A DNA stretch of 30,981 bases, taken from assembly GCF_000988165.1 (NCBI RefSeq), contig NW_020169347.1, forward strand, positions 1 to 30,981, written 5' to 3'. Below, one piece after another: positions 20,565 to 30,780 of this stretch (the first letter of the stretch is position 1; each line of letters opens with the position of its first letter). A program made the position numbers and the translations under genes. The notes below the pieces were generated by a model. It had not been told where the DNA came from. It did no database searches and saw only the letters and a program-made list of their open reading frames with translations. Source of the stretch: Vairimorpha ceranae. Its lineage: Eukaryota; Microsporidia; Nosematidae.

Positions 20565-20608
20565 ATAAGGGTTAAAAAAAATTCAAATCCCTTTTTTAGT
20601 GTGTCTGG
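20565..20608 (-). repeat. Right terminal inverted repeat of Merlin copy 2
   Basis: Reads TTATAAGGGTTAAAAAAAAT then TCAAATCCC...GTGTGTCTGG; it is the inverted partner of 19628-19672. Confidence 0.7.
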
Positions 20609-21406
20609 ATATACTGTTCCAATTTAGTTTTGTTATAAAAATCTAATATAATCTTTGAATTATTTTAGTTTTATAAATTTGAAGTCAACCAATGATTTTT
20701 TTATTGATTCAATTTTTCTGTATAAAAAGAATTATGTTTAAGATTTTGTAGTTATTTTTTTCGTCTTTTTGTACAAGGCAAAAGATGATTTTTTGGTTTT
20801 TTATTTAGACTACTTTGACATAGACATTCAGAGTAATTTGTTATCAGCATATTTATAAGCCAATTATTTTATTGCATAAAAAACAAAGTAAATTACATCT
20901 TTGGATTGTTATCAATATTTATTTTAATTAATCAGTTTTTAATTATTAAAAATACTTTCAACATAAAAAAGAGGGTTTGTTGACAGAAGTTATTTTTTTA
21001 TTTTTTTGAATTATCTGCTATTTTTAATAAATTATTTAATATGTTAGTTATCTAATAGTATATCTTAAAAATAAAGTTTATATTTCTAAAGCTTATTTAT
21101 ATTTAAATTTTTTTAAAAATTAAAAGTACTTTATTTTAAAGCAATAATTTAGTTTAACAGACATTTAATTATCAGAAAAGAATTTTTAGAAAAAAGATCC
21201 ATCATTATTTTTTTAAAAATATTATAATTTATTTTATGAAACGAATTGTGCAAATTATAAAATGATATTTATAACTTTAATACTTAAAATATTTTTGTTT
21301 ATTTATAATTATTTTACGTAAAAGTTTTTTATTATCTTAACATAGCCTTAATTGCACTTTTTTATTTTTACTTTTAATTTATAGTATAAAAATAACTTTT
21401 TATTGT
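20609..21406. other. Intergenic DNA, nothing recognised
   Basis: AT-rich spacer of 0.8 kb. No gene, and no repeat matching other parts of the window. Confidence 0.5.
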
Positions 21407-21414
21407 CCCCATAT
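21407..21414 (+). promoter_or_regulatory. CCCC start signal of the first USP-like pseudogene
   Basis: CCCC at 21407-21410 lies four bases before ATG 21415. The upstream in-frame TTG at 21403 would put this signal inside the coding region, so the ATG is preferred. Its survival shows the locus was once a normal gene. Confidence 0.6.
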
Positions 21415-22765
21415 ATGAAAAGGTGTTTGTTTAACGTATTTAAACATAAAATTTATTTCATGTTAATATGTATAGGATACTGTTTTACAGTTTTTGTGAA
21501 ATCTTTTATGCTTTTAGCACCTTACTATTACAGTGATTTTGCATTGGCAGTAAATACGACGACAGCAGAAGCATCTTTTTCTAGTACAAATTTAAGTCAA
21601 AACAACGATATTACCAATGATGATGTGTTGCCTCTAGTTGAAGCAGAAGAAGCAACCGAAAAGCAAGCGGTGGAACAAAATTTTTTACAAAAATATAGTA
21701 AATGGAGTATAATTGTTATTTTATTTATTTTTCTGGTTGGTGCGATGGTGCCTGCAACGGTTATTTTTTTCGTTTGGATGAGAATAATAATTCTCCAGCA
21801 GCAGATGTAGCATTTTATTCAAAATTGGATGCACAAAACCAACATTTTCTAGAAACAAGCTATGAAGGAAAATGTAAAAAAAGATTGGAGTATGTAAACA
21901 TAAATAAGATGAGTAATATGCATACTTTGAATCTGAGCTTGCTGCGGATATATGAATGAAACAGAATTAAAAAAGTTTAAAAATGGTTTTTATTACAGTG
22001 TATATAATACTGCTTTATTATTAGAAATGTATGAGAATAGACCAAAGTTTAAAGAAACTTCTACTTTCAGGTACAAAACGTGTAATAATTTAGAAATTCC
22101 AATTTTTTTTTATTTTACAAAAGCGTTTTTTGCATCTGATAAAAATTTATCGGAATTATTTTGTAAGTTTTTTAATTACTGAAAAACGATTTAGAGACAA
22201 AGAACAAATCAATATTTTCGATAATTTAACAGGAAATGATATATCCAAAGTTTACAAAGCTATTCCCCATAATAATTGCTTTGCAACTTCAAATCTCTCT
22301 AAAGATAATTTAATCGATTTTTTCTTGAATAATGTTGTTCTATCAAAAAATAAGTATTCCATGATAAAAACAGAAGAAGTAGAAAATTTTAAAATACATG
22401 GATCATCTGTTAAACTTTGGAAAGTTCATATTAATGATAATTAAGAAAAACCAAGAAAATAATAATTATAAACTTTCACTAAACCAATGGAAACATGCAG
22501 TTATAAAATTTAATGACTTGATAAAAGTAAGAAGTGAAGGTGTAAATTTTGAAGGTACCAATGAAGATAAATATACAAATCTTAAAAATTTAGAAACATA
22601 TGCCAATTTTTTACGAAGTGTTGAACTTGACTGTATAAGTTACATCATTAAAATTTAGGTGCAACTTTTAAGCAATTTGAAAGTTTTAAGGATTCTGAAG
22701 ATTATATTGATATTCTTTTGGATATAATCTTTTATGGTTTTTATCATGACATTTATGGTAAATAA
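21415..22765 (+). pseudogene. Decayed membrane-anchored ubiquitin-specific protease-like gene, N-terminal half
   Basis: It opens normally with MKRCLFNVF, a first TM segment (about residues 11-36), a polar acidic linker (NTTTAEASF...EATEKQ), and a second TM (WSIIVILFIFLVGAMVPATV), then goes out of frame at a T-run near 21765. Four further open segments continue in shifting frames to a stop at 22763-22765. They contain GFYYSVYNTALLLEMYENRP near 21985, which resembles the Cys box of ubiquitin-specific proteases (G-N-T-C-Y-x-N-S-x-L-Q-x-L) with Val where the catalytic Cys should be, later SNLSKDNLIDFFLNN and WKHAVIKFNDLI, and finally SEDYIDILLDII. The last three align with blocks of the next pseudogene (23568-25251). 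The His-box half is missing. Family assignment is motif inference; the decay is plain. Confidence 0.5.
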
Positions 22766-23255
22766 ATTTTTGAAATCTTTGGATTTATTAAAAAATGTCT
22801 CCCAATCCACAAAAAATCGTATCTAAGTTTTTATTAAAGCTGCAAAACAGTAATATATATCGTTGTATTTTAACCATATAAACTAATCATAAAAAAATTA
22901 TTTAAAATTTAATTGTTCACTAACGTTAAAAGAAAAAATATTAAATTTAGAGAGTATAAAAATGCAAATTACTTCCAAACATACCATATTTTAATGCTTT
23001 AAATGTCAAGTTTTTTTTTCTCTTTTCATTTTTAAAGTGTTCAGGTGGAAGTGAACGCTAATCTTACGCACTTTTGCTTTCCGTTTAAATTTTTTAAAAC
23101 CAAAAAATAAAAGTCAAAGCGAAGAAGCACCAGAATTTTAATAAAAATTTTTGTGAGTTTTTTATTGAAGTAAAATAATTTTTTTATACAAAATTAAATA
23201 ATCAAAAGCTTTATTTAATTAATAATAATTCTTAAACGTTTTTTAAATGTAGAAG
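22766..23255. other. Spacer between the two USP-like pseudogenes
   Basis: AT-rich, with no frame of note. A small GC-richer patch near 23040-23130 (GGTGGAAGTGAACGC) has no assignable role. Confidence 0.45.
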
Positions 23256-23411
23256 ATGAAATTTTTTTTTCAGTCGACAAAAGGTTTAAAAAGCATTAAA
23301 TATATTTTTGACATTGATAATTTAAATGAATTTTTTTTAATGCTTGTCGATGTTGCTTCTATTGTATTTGTGTGCACACCTGTTTCACTATTTATAAAAT
23401 TGACAGAATAA
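23256..23411 (+). CDS. Small hydrophobic ORF, possible detached N-terminus of the following pseudogene
   Basis: An ATG-led frame of 51 residues (MKFFFQSTKGLKSIKYIF...) with one probable membrane segment at residues about 26-47 (FFLMLVDVASIVFVCTPVSL). It lies 160 bases before the second USP-like pseudogene, whose paralogue begins with membrane segments, so it may be the broken-off anchor. There is no CCC signal in front of it. It could equally be chance. Confidence 0.25.
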   Translation: MKFFFQSTKGLKSIKYIFDIDNLNEFFLMLVDVASIVFVCTPVSLFIKLTE

Positions 23412-23567
23412 TTAACAGATATATAAATATAATGGTAGTTGCTGCCTTACCTAGGCTGTAATGTGCGGTTGTTAATAAATGAAATGTATAGAGATTTGTT
23501 GTACAAGCTAGTCATTAAAACGGATATATTTATTTATTAAAAACTCCTTTAAATACTTTTTTTAATC

Positions 23568-25251
23568 AGGGTGAAAGTCTATTGGCTATAGAGAGGACCG
23601 ATGGCATTAATCGGAGTTGTTACAATCATTCGATTGTAAAAGATTGATCATAGCATTCGAGCATAATAGTGTTAATGATATTTTAAAAAATATTACAACT
23701 TCATATTTAATTCAATTTGTATCTCCTAAAACTGACTTTGATCTTTTCAAATTTATTTTATATGAGTTTTGTTATAATAACATGGTTTTAAAGGGAGAAC
23801 AAGATACCAAAAGGCGTTGGGCCTAGCCTACAAAAATACTACTCTTTACATCAAGACTCGGTATTTGATGATATTGATTTTACAATCACTGTTGATTCTA
23901 ATATTAGCAAAAGAACAATACAATATTTTATATGGGACTTTTACCTGTATAAAAAAACAGAGAATAGTATATTATCATGCATAATTAGTTGTGTTTCTGT
24001 AAAAAAATGTTAAACACTTATTTTTAAGCAACTGATTATAGATTTTAATAAGCTATTTGATCTGGACGTAAAACGTTTAGATAATTCTATTTCAACTAAT
24101 AATATTTATGTAAACGGAACCGTTAATATTAATACTATTGTCGCTAATATTTGTAGAACTAGAGATTCGTCTATATGTAAACAAATGTATAAAAAAATGT
24201 TTAAAATAACTTCTAGGCCTCTTGAAATTAATGATAAAGATATTATTGAATTGTTTGTTGCGGAAAATATTATGTATATGTTTGATCTAAAAAATAGAAC
24301 TCGTAAGCCTGATCTAGTACGAATTCTATATGACGACGATGAATCGACTCATAATGATAATCAGGGGTGCACTATAAAAATCTCTAATTTTGTAACAGAA
24401 TTACAAAGATATCACCATTCGAAAATTTTAGTATAAACGCCAATGACAGAAACAAACTGGCATTTTTAATAGGATACAAATTTTATAACAATTGTGAATG
24501 GCATCAAATATACGATTCTTGTTTTGGGGCGTATTAGGATTTTTTAATGAAGGTAGTATGCAGAATTTTTTAAAGAATGCAACTGGATTCAATAATTCTA
24601 TTTTGAAAAAAACCAAAGCTCAAGACTTGGTTTAATCAGCATATTCTTATGATCATTGCAATCTTACATGCGATGAAATTTTGTATAAATTATAAGAGTA
24701 TTACGATTATACCCCAAAGTTTATAGAATGTTTTAAACCAATTTTAGAGTTGTGTATGATCATCAAAAAGAAAATTATAAGATGATAAATAGACAAGAAT
24801 TTTTCAAATATTTAAACATTGCTTTCAAATGTAACGTTATAATCGACGAAAGATCGGATGACTGTAATAAAATGCAAGACAACACAAAAAGTCTAGATAT
24901 TGACAACTGTAGTACTGATATGTATGTTGACCTGCAAAATAACAATACGACAGAAATAAATTATTGTGAAATTGACGAATCTTTACAGATATAACTAATA
25001 ATTTTGTTTTTTCTAATTCAACACTGCCTAATTATACTGAACAATATGACTCTGGTACTAATACATCAAGATTTGAAACAATAATACTTTTACGATTGAA
25101 AGAAAGTCGACAGTCATCATATTTTTATACTGTTGGCGATATTATAAATATTGTAGATCGGTTGACAAAATACCTTAAGAAGAAAAATGTTACCAGAGCT
25201 GGAATTCTTCACAATCATTTGTTTAAATGTAATGATAAACGACCAACTTAA
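23568..25251 (+). pseudogene. Decayed ubiquitin-specific protease-like gene (peptidase C19), longer copy
   Basis: A chain of open segments on the plus strand with at least five frame changes or stops. In order: GINRSCYNHS at about 23603-23632, a Cys-box-like motif with the Cys kept (23618-23620); FDDIDFTITVDSNISKRTIQ; FKQLIIDFNKLF; ITSRPLEINDKDIIELF with a following FVAENI; ISNFVTELQRYHHSKIL (24385-24433), resembling the 'L-V-I-x-L-x-R-F...K-I' region of USPs; then in another frame FLIGYKFYNNCEWHQIYDSC (24459-24518), resembling the end of the His box (G-H-Y-x-A-Y...W-x-x-F-D-D-S) with Tyr in place of His. Further coding-like segments (24752-24994 and 24999-25251) form a C-terminal extension. 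Blocks S-N-I/L-S-K and K-x-x-I-x-F-N-K/D-L align with the pseudogene at 21415. USPs remove ubiquitin from proteins; this copy cannot be made intact. Confidence 0.55.
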
Positions 25252-25575
25252 GCAAGTTGGAAACCTTTCTACTCTAGTTATATGAGAATGATATTATTGT
25301 ATGTATAAATGCAAAAAATAATGGGCTATTAATTTCATAAAAAAATTAAGCTGATACTTATTTATTAATTCTCAAACATTTTGTCTTCTAAGTATATATT
25401 TAACAAAGCTTTGCTTTATCAATTTTAAAATATTCAAATCAAATATTTTGAAAACATCTATAATAATAATATTGTTTTCAAATTATTATTGTAACCACAA
25501 GTAATTAGGATTTAAAACTGTTTTTTTTGTAGACATGAATGTTGTACAAACTTTTGCCTATAAAAATTTAAGTAC
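25252..25575. other. Spacer, nothing recognised
   Basis: AT-rich DNA between the longer USP-like pseudogene and the hairpin-bearing segment. Confidence 0.5.
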
Positions 25576-25665
25576 CTCAGAACCGCCGGTCCAATGTTAA
25601 TTATTACATAAAAGCAAGTAAAACAATGAGCTTATTATATACTATACCGTAGGTCCAGGTCTAAC

Positions 25666-25703
25666 GTGAAACATACATGAGATGGTTTTATCTCTAGTTT
25701 CAC
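25666..25703. repeat. Nested hairpin (GTGAAAC/GTTTCAC outer, GAGAT/ATCTC inner)
   Basis: Outer 7-bp stem, small internal loop (ATACAT and TA), inner 5-bp stem and loop GGTTTT. The outer stem sequence is reused in the next hairpin. Confidence 0.5.
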
Positions 25704-25750
25704 AATTGTTACTTTTTGGCAATTAAGATTAAAGCCTACCAGCTATCAGT

Positions 25751-25770
25751 AGTGAAACAGTTGTTTCACT
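25751..25770. repeat. Perfect 8-bp hairpin
   Basis: AGTGAAAC, loop AGTT, GTTTCACT. The same GTGAAAC stem occurs 50 bases upstream. Confidence 0.6.
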
Positions 25771-25818
25771 GTAAATATAAATAGCGGACTTTTACGGAAA
25801 GCGGATGAACTCAGAACC

Positions 25819-27193
25819 AAACCACTGTGAGAAGCTAGTCAAATCCGACATATTAATGTAAAAAAAAATTGGGCTGTATGGTTTCGAAAGAATTAGAAGG
25901 AATTAAAATTTGCTAACTTTTATTGTCATTTTAATGGCAAACAGAACTCAATACAATAATTATTTAAATTAAACTTAGTAGTTTAAGCTTATTATTTTGC
26001 AGTTTTAAATTTTTAGGGGGACTACACCACCTATATCAGAGCTTCTTTTTGGCTATACAATAAATTTATAATATTTTTATTAGATTGTATTATTATTTTT
26101 ATTTATTATAAAACATACAAATTATTTGGTTCTTTGGTATCTAAACTTCTTATACATAAAATAAAGGATAAAAAATTATTTTTAAAGCTACACCGCCTAC
26201 TTCGTCTTTAAAAATCAGCTATAAAATGAACTTTTAATTTATAAAAAAAATGATAAATTAAATCAAAACTTAAGTTTAAACAAACCTTTTTAAATTTTAA
26301 TAAAACACGATCTAAATTGCAAATTTTATTAGCTAATTAATTGTAACATTGTAAAAATCTTCGTTTTCAAGAACAAATCTGGCAGTAATAACTTTTAAAA
26401 AATCTTTTTATTGCATTTTCTATTATATTTAACATTACAGACATTTTAAAAATATTTTCGAGAAATAATTTTTTAATAGAAGCTTTAAAACTAAATTATT
26501 TACGAACAATTTAAAAGCTTTCTGTTTTTTATCACTATGCTTTGAAATTTAATAGATATCAATATTTAATTTTAGATTTTTATCACTCTGTGTACTATTG
26601 AAAGCAAATACATATTTATATATTTAATAAAATTAAAAATGAAATTTTGGAATATTTAATTTAAATGACAACAATTATCAAAATTTGCTTGACTGTTTTT
26701 ATTTTTATACTATTATAAGAAAATGTTAATATAAATCTGTTAATTTATTTGTGATTTTACAACTGTATTAACTTTCTTACAGTCCCAATTGTTTATGTTA
26801 CTGTTAAACTTCTTCTTTTAAAATTTGAATAATATTTTTACACTTATTTATACATTAATCAACTATGTTAATACGTCTAAACTTTTGCATTAACATTCTT
26901 TTTACATCAAATAATTTTTAAAAAAATAATTAATGGCTTTAATAAAAATGTTTACTAAAACTGATTTGATTTAATAAACAATTATATCTAAAAGTTTTTA
27001 ACTCATTTTTATTCTAAAAACGACAAAAAAGATATTTATAACAACTAAGCTTATTTTATGTAAATTTAAGATTAAAGATTAATTAGTTTTTTTGTTTAAA
27101 TTTTGAATTATTTAAACTTGGACAGAAATAAAAGATTTGATTTTTTTTATAAATTTAATTAAATTTTAAGCTTAAAAAGAAAAAAAAAGGTTA
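25819..27193. other. Intergenic DNA upstream of the 542-residue orphan
   Basis: AT-rich, with no gene. Two short similar patches (ACTACACCACCTAT near 26022 and GCTACACCGCCTAC near 26188) may be an imperfect direct repeat about 165 bp apart. Otherwise nothing was seen. Confidence 0.4.
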
Positions 27194-27201
27194 CCCTTAT
27201 C
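27194..27201 (+). promoter_or_regulatory. CCC start signal of the 542-residue orphan
   Basis: GGTTACCC at 27189-27196, five bases before ATG 27202, preceded by a long A-run. It supports this start codon. Confidence 0.6.
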
Positions 27202-28830
27202 ATGCTATCAATTTTTCTACAACTTTTTTGTTGCGCTCATCAAAAGGCTAGTTCTGGTAAATCACAGAATATCTGTCAACAGTTATGTTCATTTGTTGAT
27301 ATGCAGTTAGATTGTAAAGAATATTTTTTGCTTAAAAAATCTTCAAAAAGTTTGTATGTGTGTGTGGTAATTCGTGATGAAGGTGTAGCGTATTCTTATT
27401 GGAATTTTGAAATACAAGAAAGTGCAATGACGATTTTTAGTATCGTTTACTCTGAGGATATATTAGCAACCAAGATTAGGACTACTTTGCATGTTTTTTC
27501 TAAATCTTTTAATGTTGATAATGTTTTTATTTTTACTACAAAAGATGGCCTTAATCATTTATGCAAAGAGGATGTGCAGGAGAAATTAATCACTGGATTA
27601 AAAGAGTTGACATATGAAAAATCGGGACCAAAATACCATTTTAAAGGGTATGTTACTGATGAAATAAGCTTAATAGCTAGGACTATAAATAAGAATAATG
27701 AATGGGAAAAACAGTCAGAAAATTTTAATGTTGACAGCAATTTATACATAAGACTAGATTCAGATAAAGATTTTTATTTTGTATTTGATCTAGATTTAGA
27801 TTATTTCAACTTTAATTCATTGCTTAAAAATTATATAGTTTCCATGTTTGACGATAAAAATGGGATGTTCCATAAGTTTTTAACTAATTTTGATTTCGTT
27901 TATTCATTTAATATTAAAAAGCTAGTGGATAGGATAATATCAGATAAAAAAGAACTATCAGACCTCAAAAAGTTGTCCCGTGAAGTGCGTAAAAAAAAAT
28001 TGTTGTTAAAAGGGGGAGATCTCAGTATAACATTTCCAGATGTTGCTAAATATAAATGTCTAGAATGGATTGATAAGATTTCTGAGCAATATGACTGCTA
28101 CAAAAAATTTATTAAAGAAATTGAAGAACTTGAAGAACTTGAAGGCGAAAGGTTTAACATGTTTTTGGTTTTTATGTTTTCAATATCAAGGCAAGAAATA
28201 TTTAAGCTTTTACTAGCGCATGTTTTAAGTAGTGAATCTAATCTTGAAAAATTTTATATCGTTGAAATTTTGTTTCAGTTAAATGTTATTGATAGAAAAA
28301 CGTCAGATAATCTACTTCAAAGGGGGAATGTACAAAATTTACAGTCATGGAAGGAAAAAATTGATGACAAGTTTTTGGCGCCTTTATTAAGACTGACTAA
28401 TACGCTTCCATTTCATAATACGTTGATAAGATATTTATTTATAATTTTGTTTATCAAAATGAATATGTTAGAAAAAGATTGTAAAGAAATAAAAGATTGC
28501 TTACGTACATATCACTCGGATTGCGAAAACCTTTTGATGGATTTAATTGATCGAAAAGAAAAACCGTTTTTTCTTTTAATTGAAACTTCTGAGATATCAT
28601 TGGAAAAAGTATCTTCGGTGTTATATTGGATTATTTTGGATACATCTAGCGATTACGAAAAGAGTTTTACGAATTACGTTTACAAGGAATTGAGTAAGCA
28701 GTGTAAAAAGATAATGAATTTCTACGAAAATCCTACGAGACGGATTAAAAAGAAAGAAAAAGAACAAATTGCTGCTTTATATAAAAAAATGAAGAGCATT
28801 GTTGCAATAAGCTCGTATGAAACATTATAA
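27202..28830 (+). CDS. Orphan protein of 542 residues with signal-peptide-like N-terminus
   Basis: An intact gene whose product I do not recognise. The N-terminus MLSIFLQLFCCAHQKASSGK has a hydrophobic core followed by small residues and fits a signal peptide with cleavage around residues 13-18. Residues about 50-130 have beta-strand-like alternation (SLYVCVVIRDEGVAYSYWNF). A D/F/Y-rich part lies near 180-225 (KDFYFVFDLDLDYFNF). Residues about 235-340 are charged and helical, with a short in-frame repeat EELEELEGE near 306-315 that suggests a coiled coil. The C-terminal 60 residues are basic (RRIKKKEKEQ). No transmembrane segment is clear beyond the N-terminus, although FMFSIS and YLFIILFI stretches are hydrophobic. 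Base composition is coding-like throughout and no stop interrupts it. No neighbour hints at a role. Confidence 0.85.
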   Translation: MLSIFLQLFCCAHQKASSGKSQNICQQLCSFVDMQLDCKEYFLLKKSSKSLYVCVVIRDEGVAYSYWNFEIQESAMTIFSIVYSEDILATKIRTTLHVFSKSFNVDNVFIFTTKDGLNHLCKEDVQEKLITGLKELTYEKSGPKYHFKGYVTDEISLIARTINKNNEWEKQSENFNVDSNLYIRLDSDKDFYFVFDLDLDYFNFNSLLKNYIVSMFDDKNGMFHKFLTNFDFVYSFNIKKLVDRIISDKKELSDLKKLSREVRKKKLLLKGGDLSITFPDVAKYKCLEWIDKISEQYDCYKKFIKEIEELEELEGERFNMFLVFMFSISRQEIFKLLLAHVLSSESNLEKFYIVEILFQLNVIDRKTSDNLLQRGNVQNLQSWKEKIDDKFLAPLLRLTNTLPFHNTLIRYLFIILFIKMNMLEKDCKEIKDCLRTYHSDCENLLMDLIDRKEKPFFLLIETSEISLEKVSSVLYWIILDTSSDYEKSFTNYVYKELSKQCKKIMNFYENPTRRIKKKEKEQIAALYKKMKSIVAISSYETL

Positions 28831-30093
28831 ATGTGGTTTAGTAAAATTTTTTAATTTTTAGGACTTTTAAATTTTATTTGTCACATTACAGATTTAATAC
28901 AATTATATGGCATAAAATGTTTGTTTAAGTTTTTAATACAATGTTTTGCGTTTTTCTGTTTTACCTTATTAATCAAGCATGTCAGAAACTTTTAATCGTA
29001 AAATAACTTTTTGTACTAAAAAACGTATTTTATAGATGATTTATAGAAAAGTAAAAATGTAGTGTTAAAATATTATTTTTTACAAATAACAAAAAAAAAC
29101 TACATTAATATATATAGGTTGTTTATTTAAAAGCTACTTTTGTTATTATTTTTCTAATCATACTAGTATCGGCTTTGCGCAAACAGTAATTTGCTGGTTT
29201 TACTTTTTAGCTTCCGCTATCTTGTCTCCTCTCCGATACTAAATTATAATGCTCTCAGAAGTTTTTTTAAGCGTTTTAAAGTAAATTTTATTTCAAGACC
29301 TTTTCTATTTTTAGAATAATGTTTATTTACTACACCGTATCATATTATTGCGCAATATAAATTAATATAATATGAAATAAAAATATTATAGAAATAATAT
29401 ATTATTATGATACAGCCAAGGCATGGCCATAATCAAATATTTGTTTAATTAATTTTCTGTCGATAAACAATTAATCGAAAAAAGATTATTTTGTAGCTTT
29501 CTTTTATTATGTAACTCCAACCTCTGCTAATCTAATCTTTAATATATATATTCTATTGTTTGTTATTTAAATTTATTTAAAACTACAAAAATAAAATATT
29601 ATTCTGAAAAATAGGCATAGATTACGGGAAGAAGTTAAAATAAAACAGTCTAAAAGCAGAGATTATTAAATAAACCTTACTGCTTAACTAAATCTTTATA
29701 ACCTGACATATATATTTGTGTTATTTTTTTTATACTTTACAATAATTTGCAATGTTTTGTAAAGGTCTAATCAGTGAAATTTATATTTGAAAACTTTTAA
29801 ATAAAAATTAAAATGGTTGTTAATTAAAATAATTGTATAAAATTTTTAGTATGTAAAGTTTTTGATATATTAAATTAATTTTGTTTATTCTACTTATTTT
29901 TGTCATATTTAGAAAAAAAACGATATTATTTTGAATCTTGATATTATTAAATTTTTTTATTAATTTAAATATTTAAGAATGAATTAGTCCTTAAAAATGG
30001 TTATATTTTTTTTAAAAGTTGTATTATGCATTAATTCTACTTTAGTGCCTAGCGAAGAACAAGATAACTCAAACTGCATTAAACAGGCATACA
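28831..30093. other. Intergenic DNA before the Helitron-like array
   Basis: AT-rich. A slightly GC-richer patch at about 29160-29260 (GCTTTGCGCAAACAG, CTCCTCTCCGATAC) shows no tRNA cloverleaf and no open frame. Nothing else was seen. Confidence 0.45.
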
Positions 30094-30429
30094 ATATCTT
30101 CTATATATATAAATAGTTTGAGTCTGAATATTTTTTTATTTGTTAACCCTTCTTTTTTAAAAATTTGTAAAATTCTTTGTATTTTGTATTAAGAACGGGT
30201 AGCATCACTTCAGGGTTTATTTCTCTAGGCACAGCACAGTGTTTTCGTACATTTTTCTCTAATTTTGCTTAATTTTTTGAATTTATATAAGGTGTACATA
30301 GTAAATTTATAGTAAAAAGGGCCATTTGTCATTAAAAATAATAAGCATGCGCACAAAGACGTGTTACACAATGAAAAATAAAAATATTATTTATTTATAA
30401 TCCCGTTTTAAACGGGATAGCGTTAGCTA
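30094..30429 (+). mobile_element. Helitron-like repeat, copy B
   Basis: Begins TCTTCTATATATATAAATAG after an A, as copy A does, and ends with TCCCGTTTTAAACGGGATAG CGTTAGCTA. The palindrome CCCGTTTTAAACGGG is best preserved here. The middle (about 30190-30340) differs from copies A and C and may be a replaced or rearranged core. It joins copy C head to tail without spacer. Confidence 0.55.
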
Positions 30430-30768
30430 TTATATATAAAAAGTTTGAATCTGAACATTTCTTTATTTTTAAACGTTTCTTTTTTTAAAATTGTGAAATT
30501 CTGTTTTATTTTTAATTTAAAAGCATAAAATACAAAATAAAGATTTGTATATAATTGTTATTAAAAGGATATTACGAGGTTTTGTATATTTTTCTTGGGT
30601 TTTTTCAATTTTTTGTAATTGCAAAATGGTAACTATTGCAAATTTTACTTTACAATGTAAGACATTTTGTACTTTAAACAATGCGCAAAAGCTTAAAGAT
30701 ATGTTACACAATGAAAAATAAGAAATATCGTATTTATAATCCTGTTTCAAACGGGATAGCGTTAGCTA
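30430..30768 (+). mobile_element. Helitron-like repeat, copy C
   Basis: Starts directly after copy B with TATATATAAAAAGTTTGAAT, lacking the first few bases, and closes with CTGTTTCAAACGGGATAGCG TTAGCTAA. Its interior (TTTTTGTAATTGCAAAAT..., ACAATGCGCAAAAGC, GTTACACAATGAAAAATAAG) matches copy A closely. A minus-strand 77-codon frame inside it is a by-product of the repeat. Confidence 0.55.
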
Positions 30769-30780
30769 ATTGACTAGTTT

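Larger units (their letters stand above)
19628..20608 (+). mobile_element. Merlin-type DNA transposon, copy 2 (TIRs present, inactive)
   Basis: Inverted ends bound about 980 bp. The left end is CCAGATGCAATAAAAAGGGG followed by ATT, a T-run and AGCC; the right end, reverse-complemented, is CCAGACACACTAAAAAAGGG followed by ATTTG, a T-run and AACC. Roughly 40-45 bases align. These ends differ from those of copy 3, so two Merlin subfamilies are present. No target-site duplication was clear. Confidence 0.75.
25576..25818. mobile_element. Hairpin-bearing GC-richer segment between 9-bp direct repeats
   Basis: CTCAGAACC occurs at 25576-25584 and again at 25810-25818, bracketing about 225 bp that is less AT-rich than its flanks. 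Inside are two hairpins that share the stem GTGAAAC/GTTTCAC: 25666-25672 with 25697-25703, which encloses an inner GAGAT/ATCTC stem, and 25752-25758 with 25763-25769. The direct repeats could be a target-site duplication around a small non-coding insertion, or the segment could be a structured RNA gene. There is no open frame and no terminal inverted repeat. Confidence 0.3.

Noticed and set aside
23603..23660. Reading LLQSF directly after the Cys-box-like GINRSCYN to complete a perfect USP motif
   Set aside because: The two peptides are read in different frames from the same overlapping bases, so they cannot both be parts of one ancestral protein. Only the first was used as evidence.
27555..27749. 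64-codon minus-strand frame
   Set aside because: Antisense shadow of the 542-residue gene.
30517..30750. 77-codon minus-strand frame
   Set aside because: Lies wholly within copy C of the Helitron-like repeat and has no coding features.
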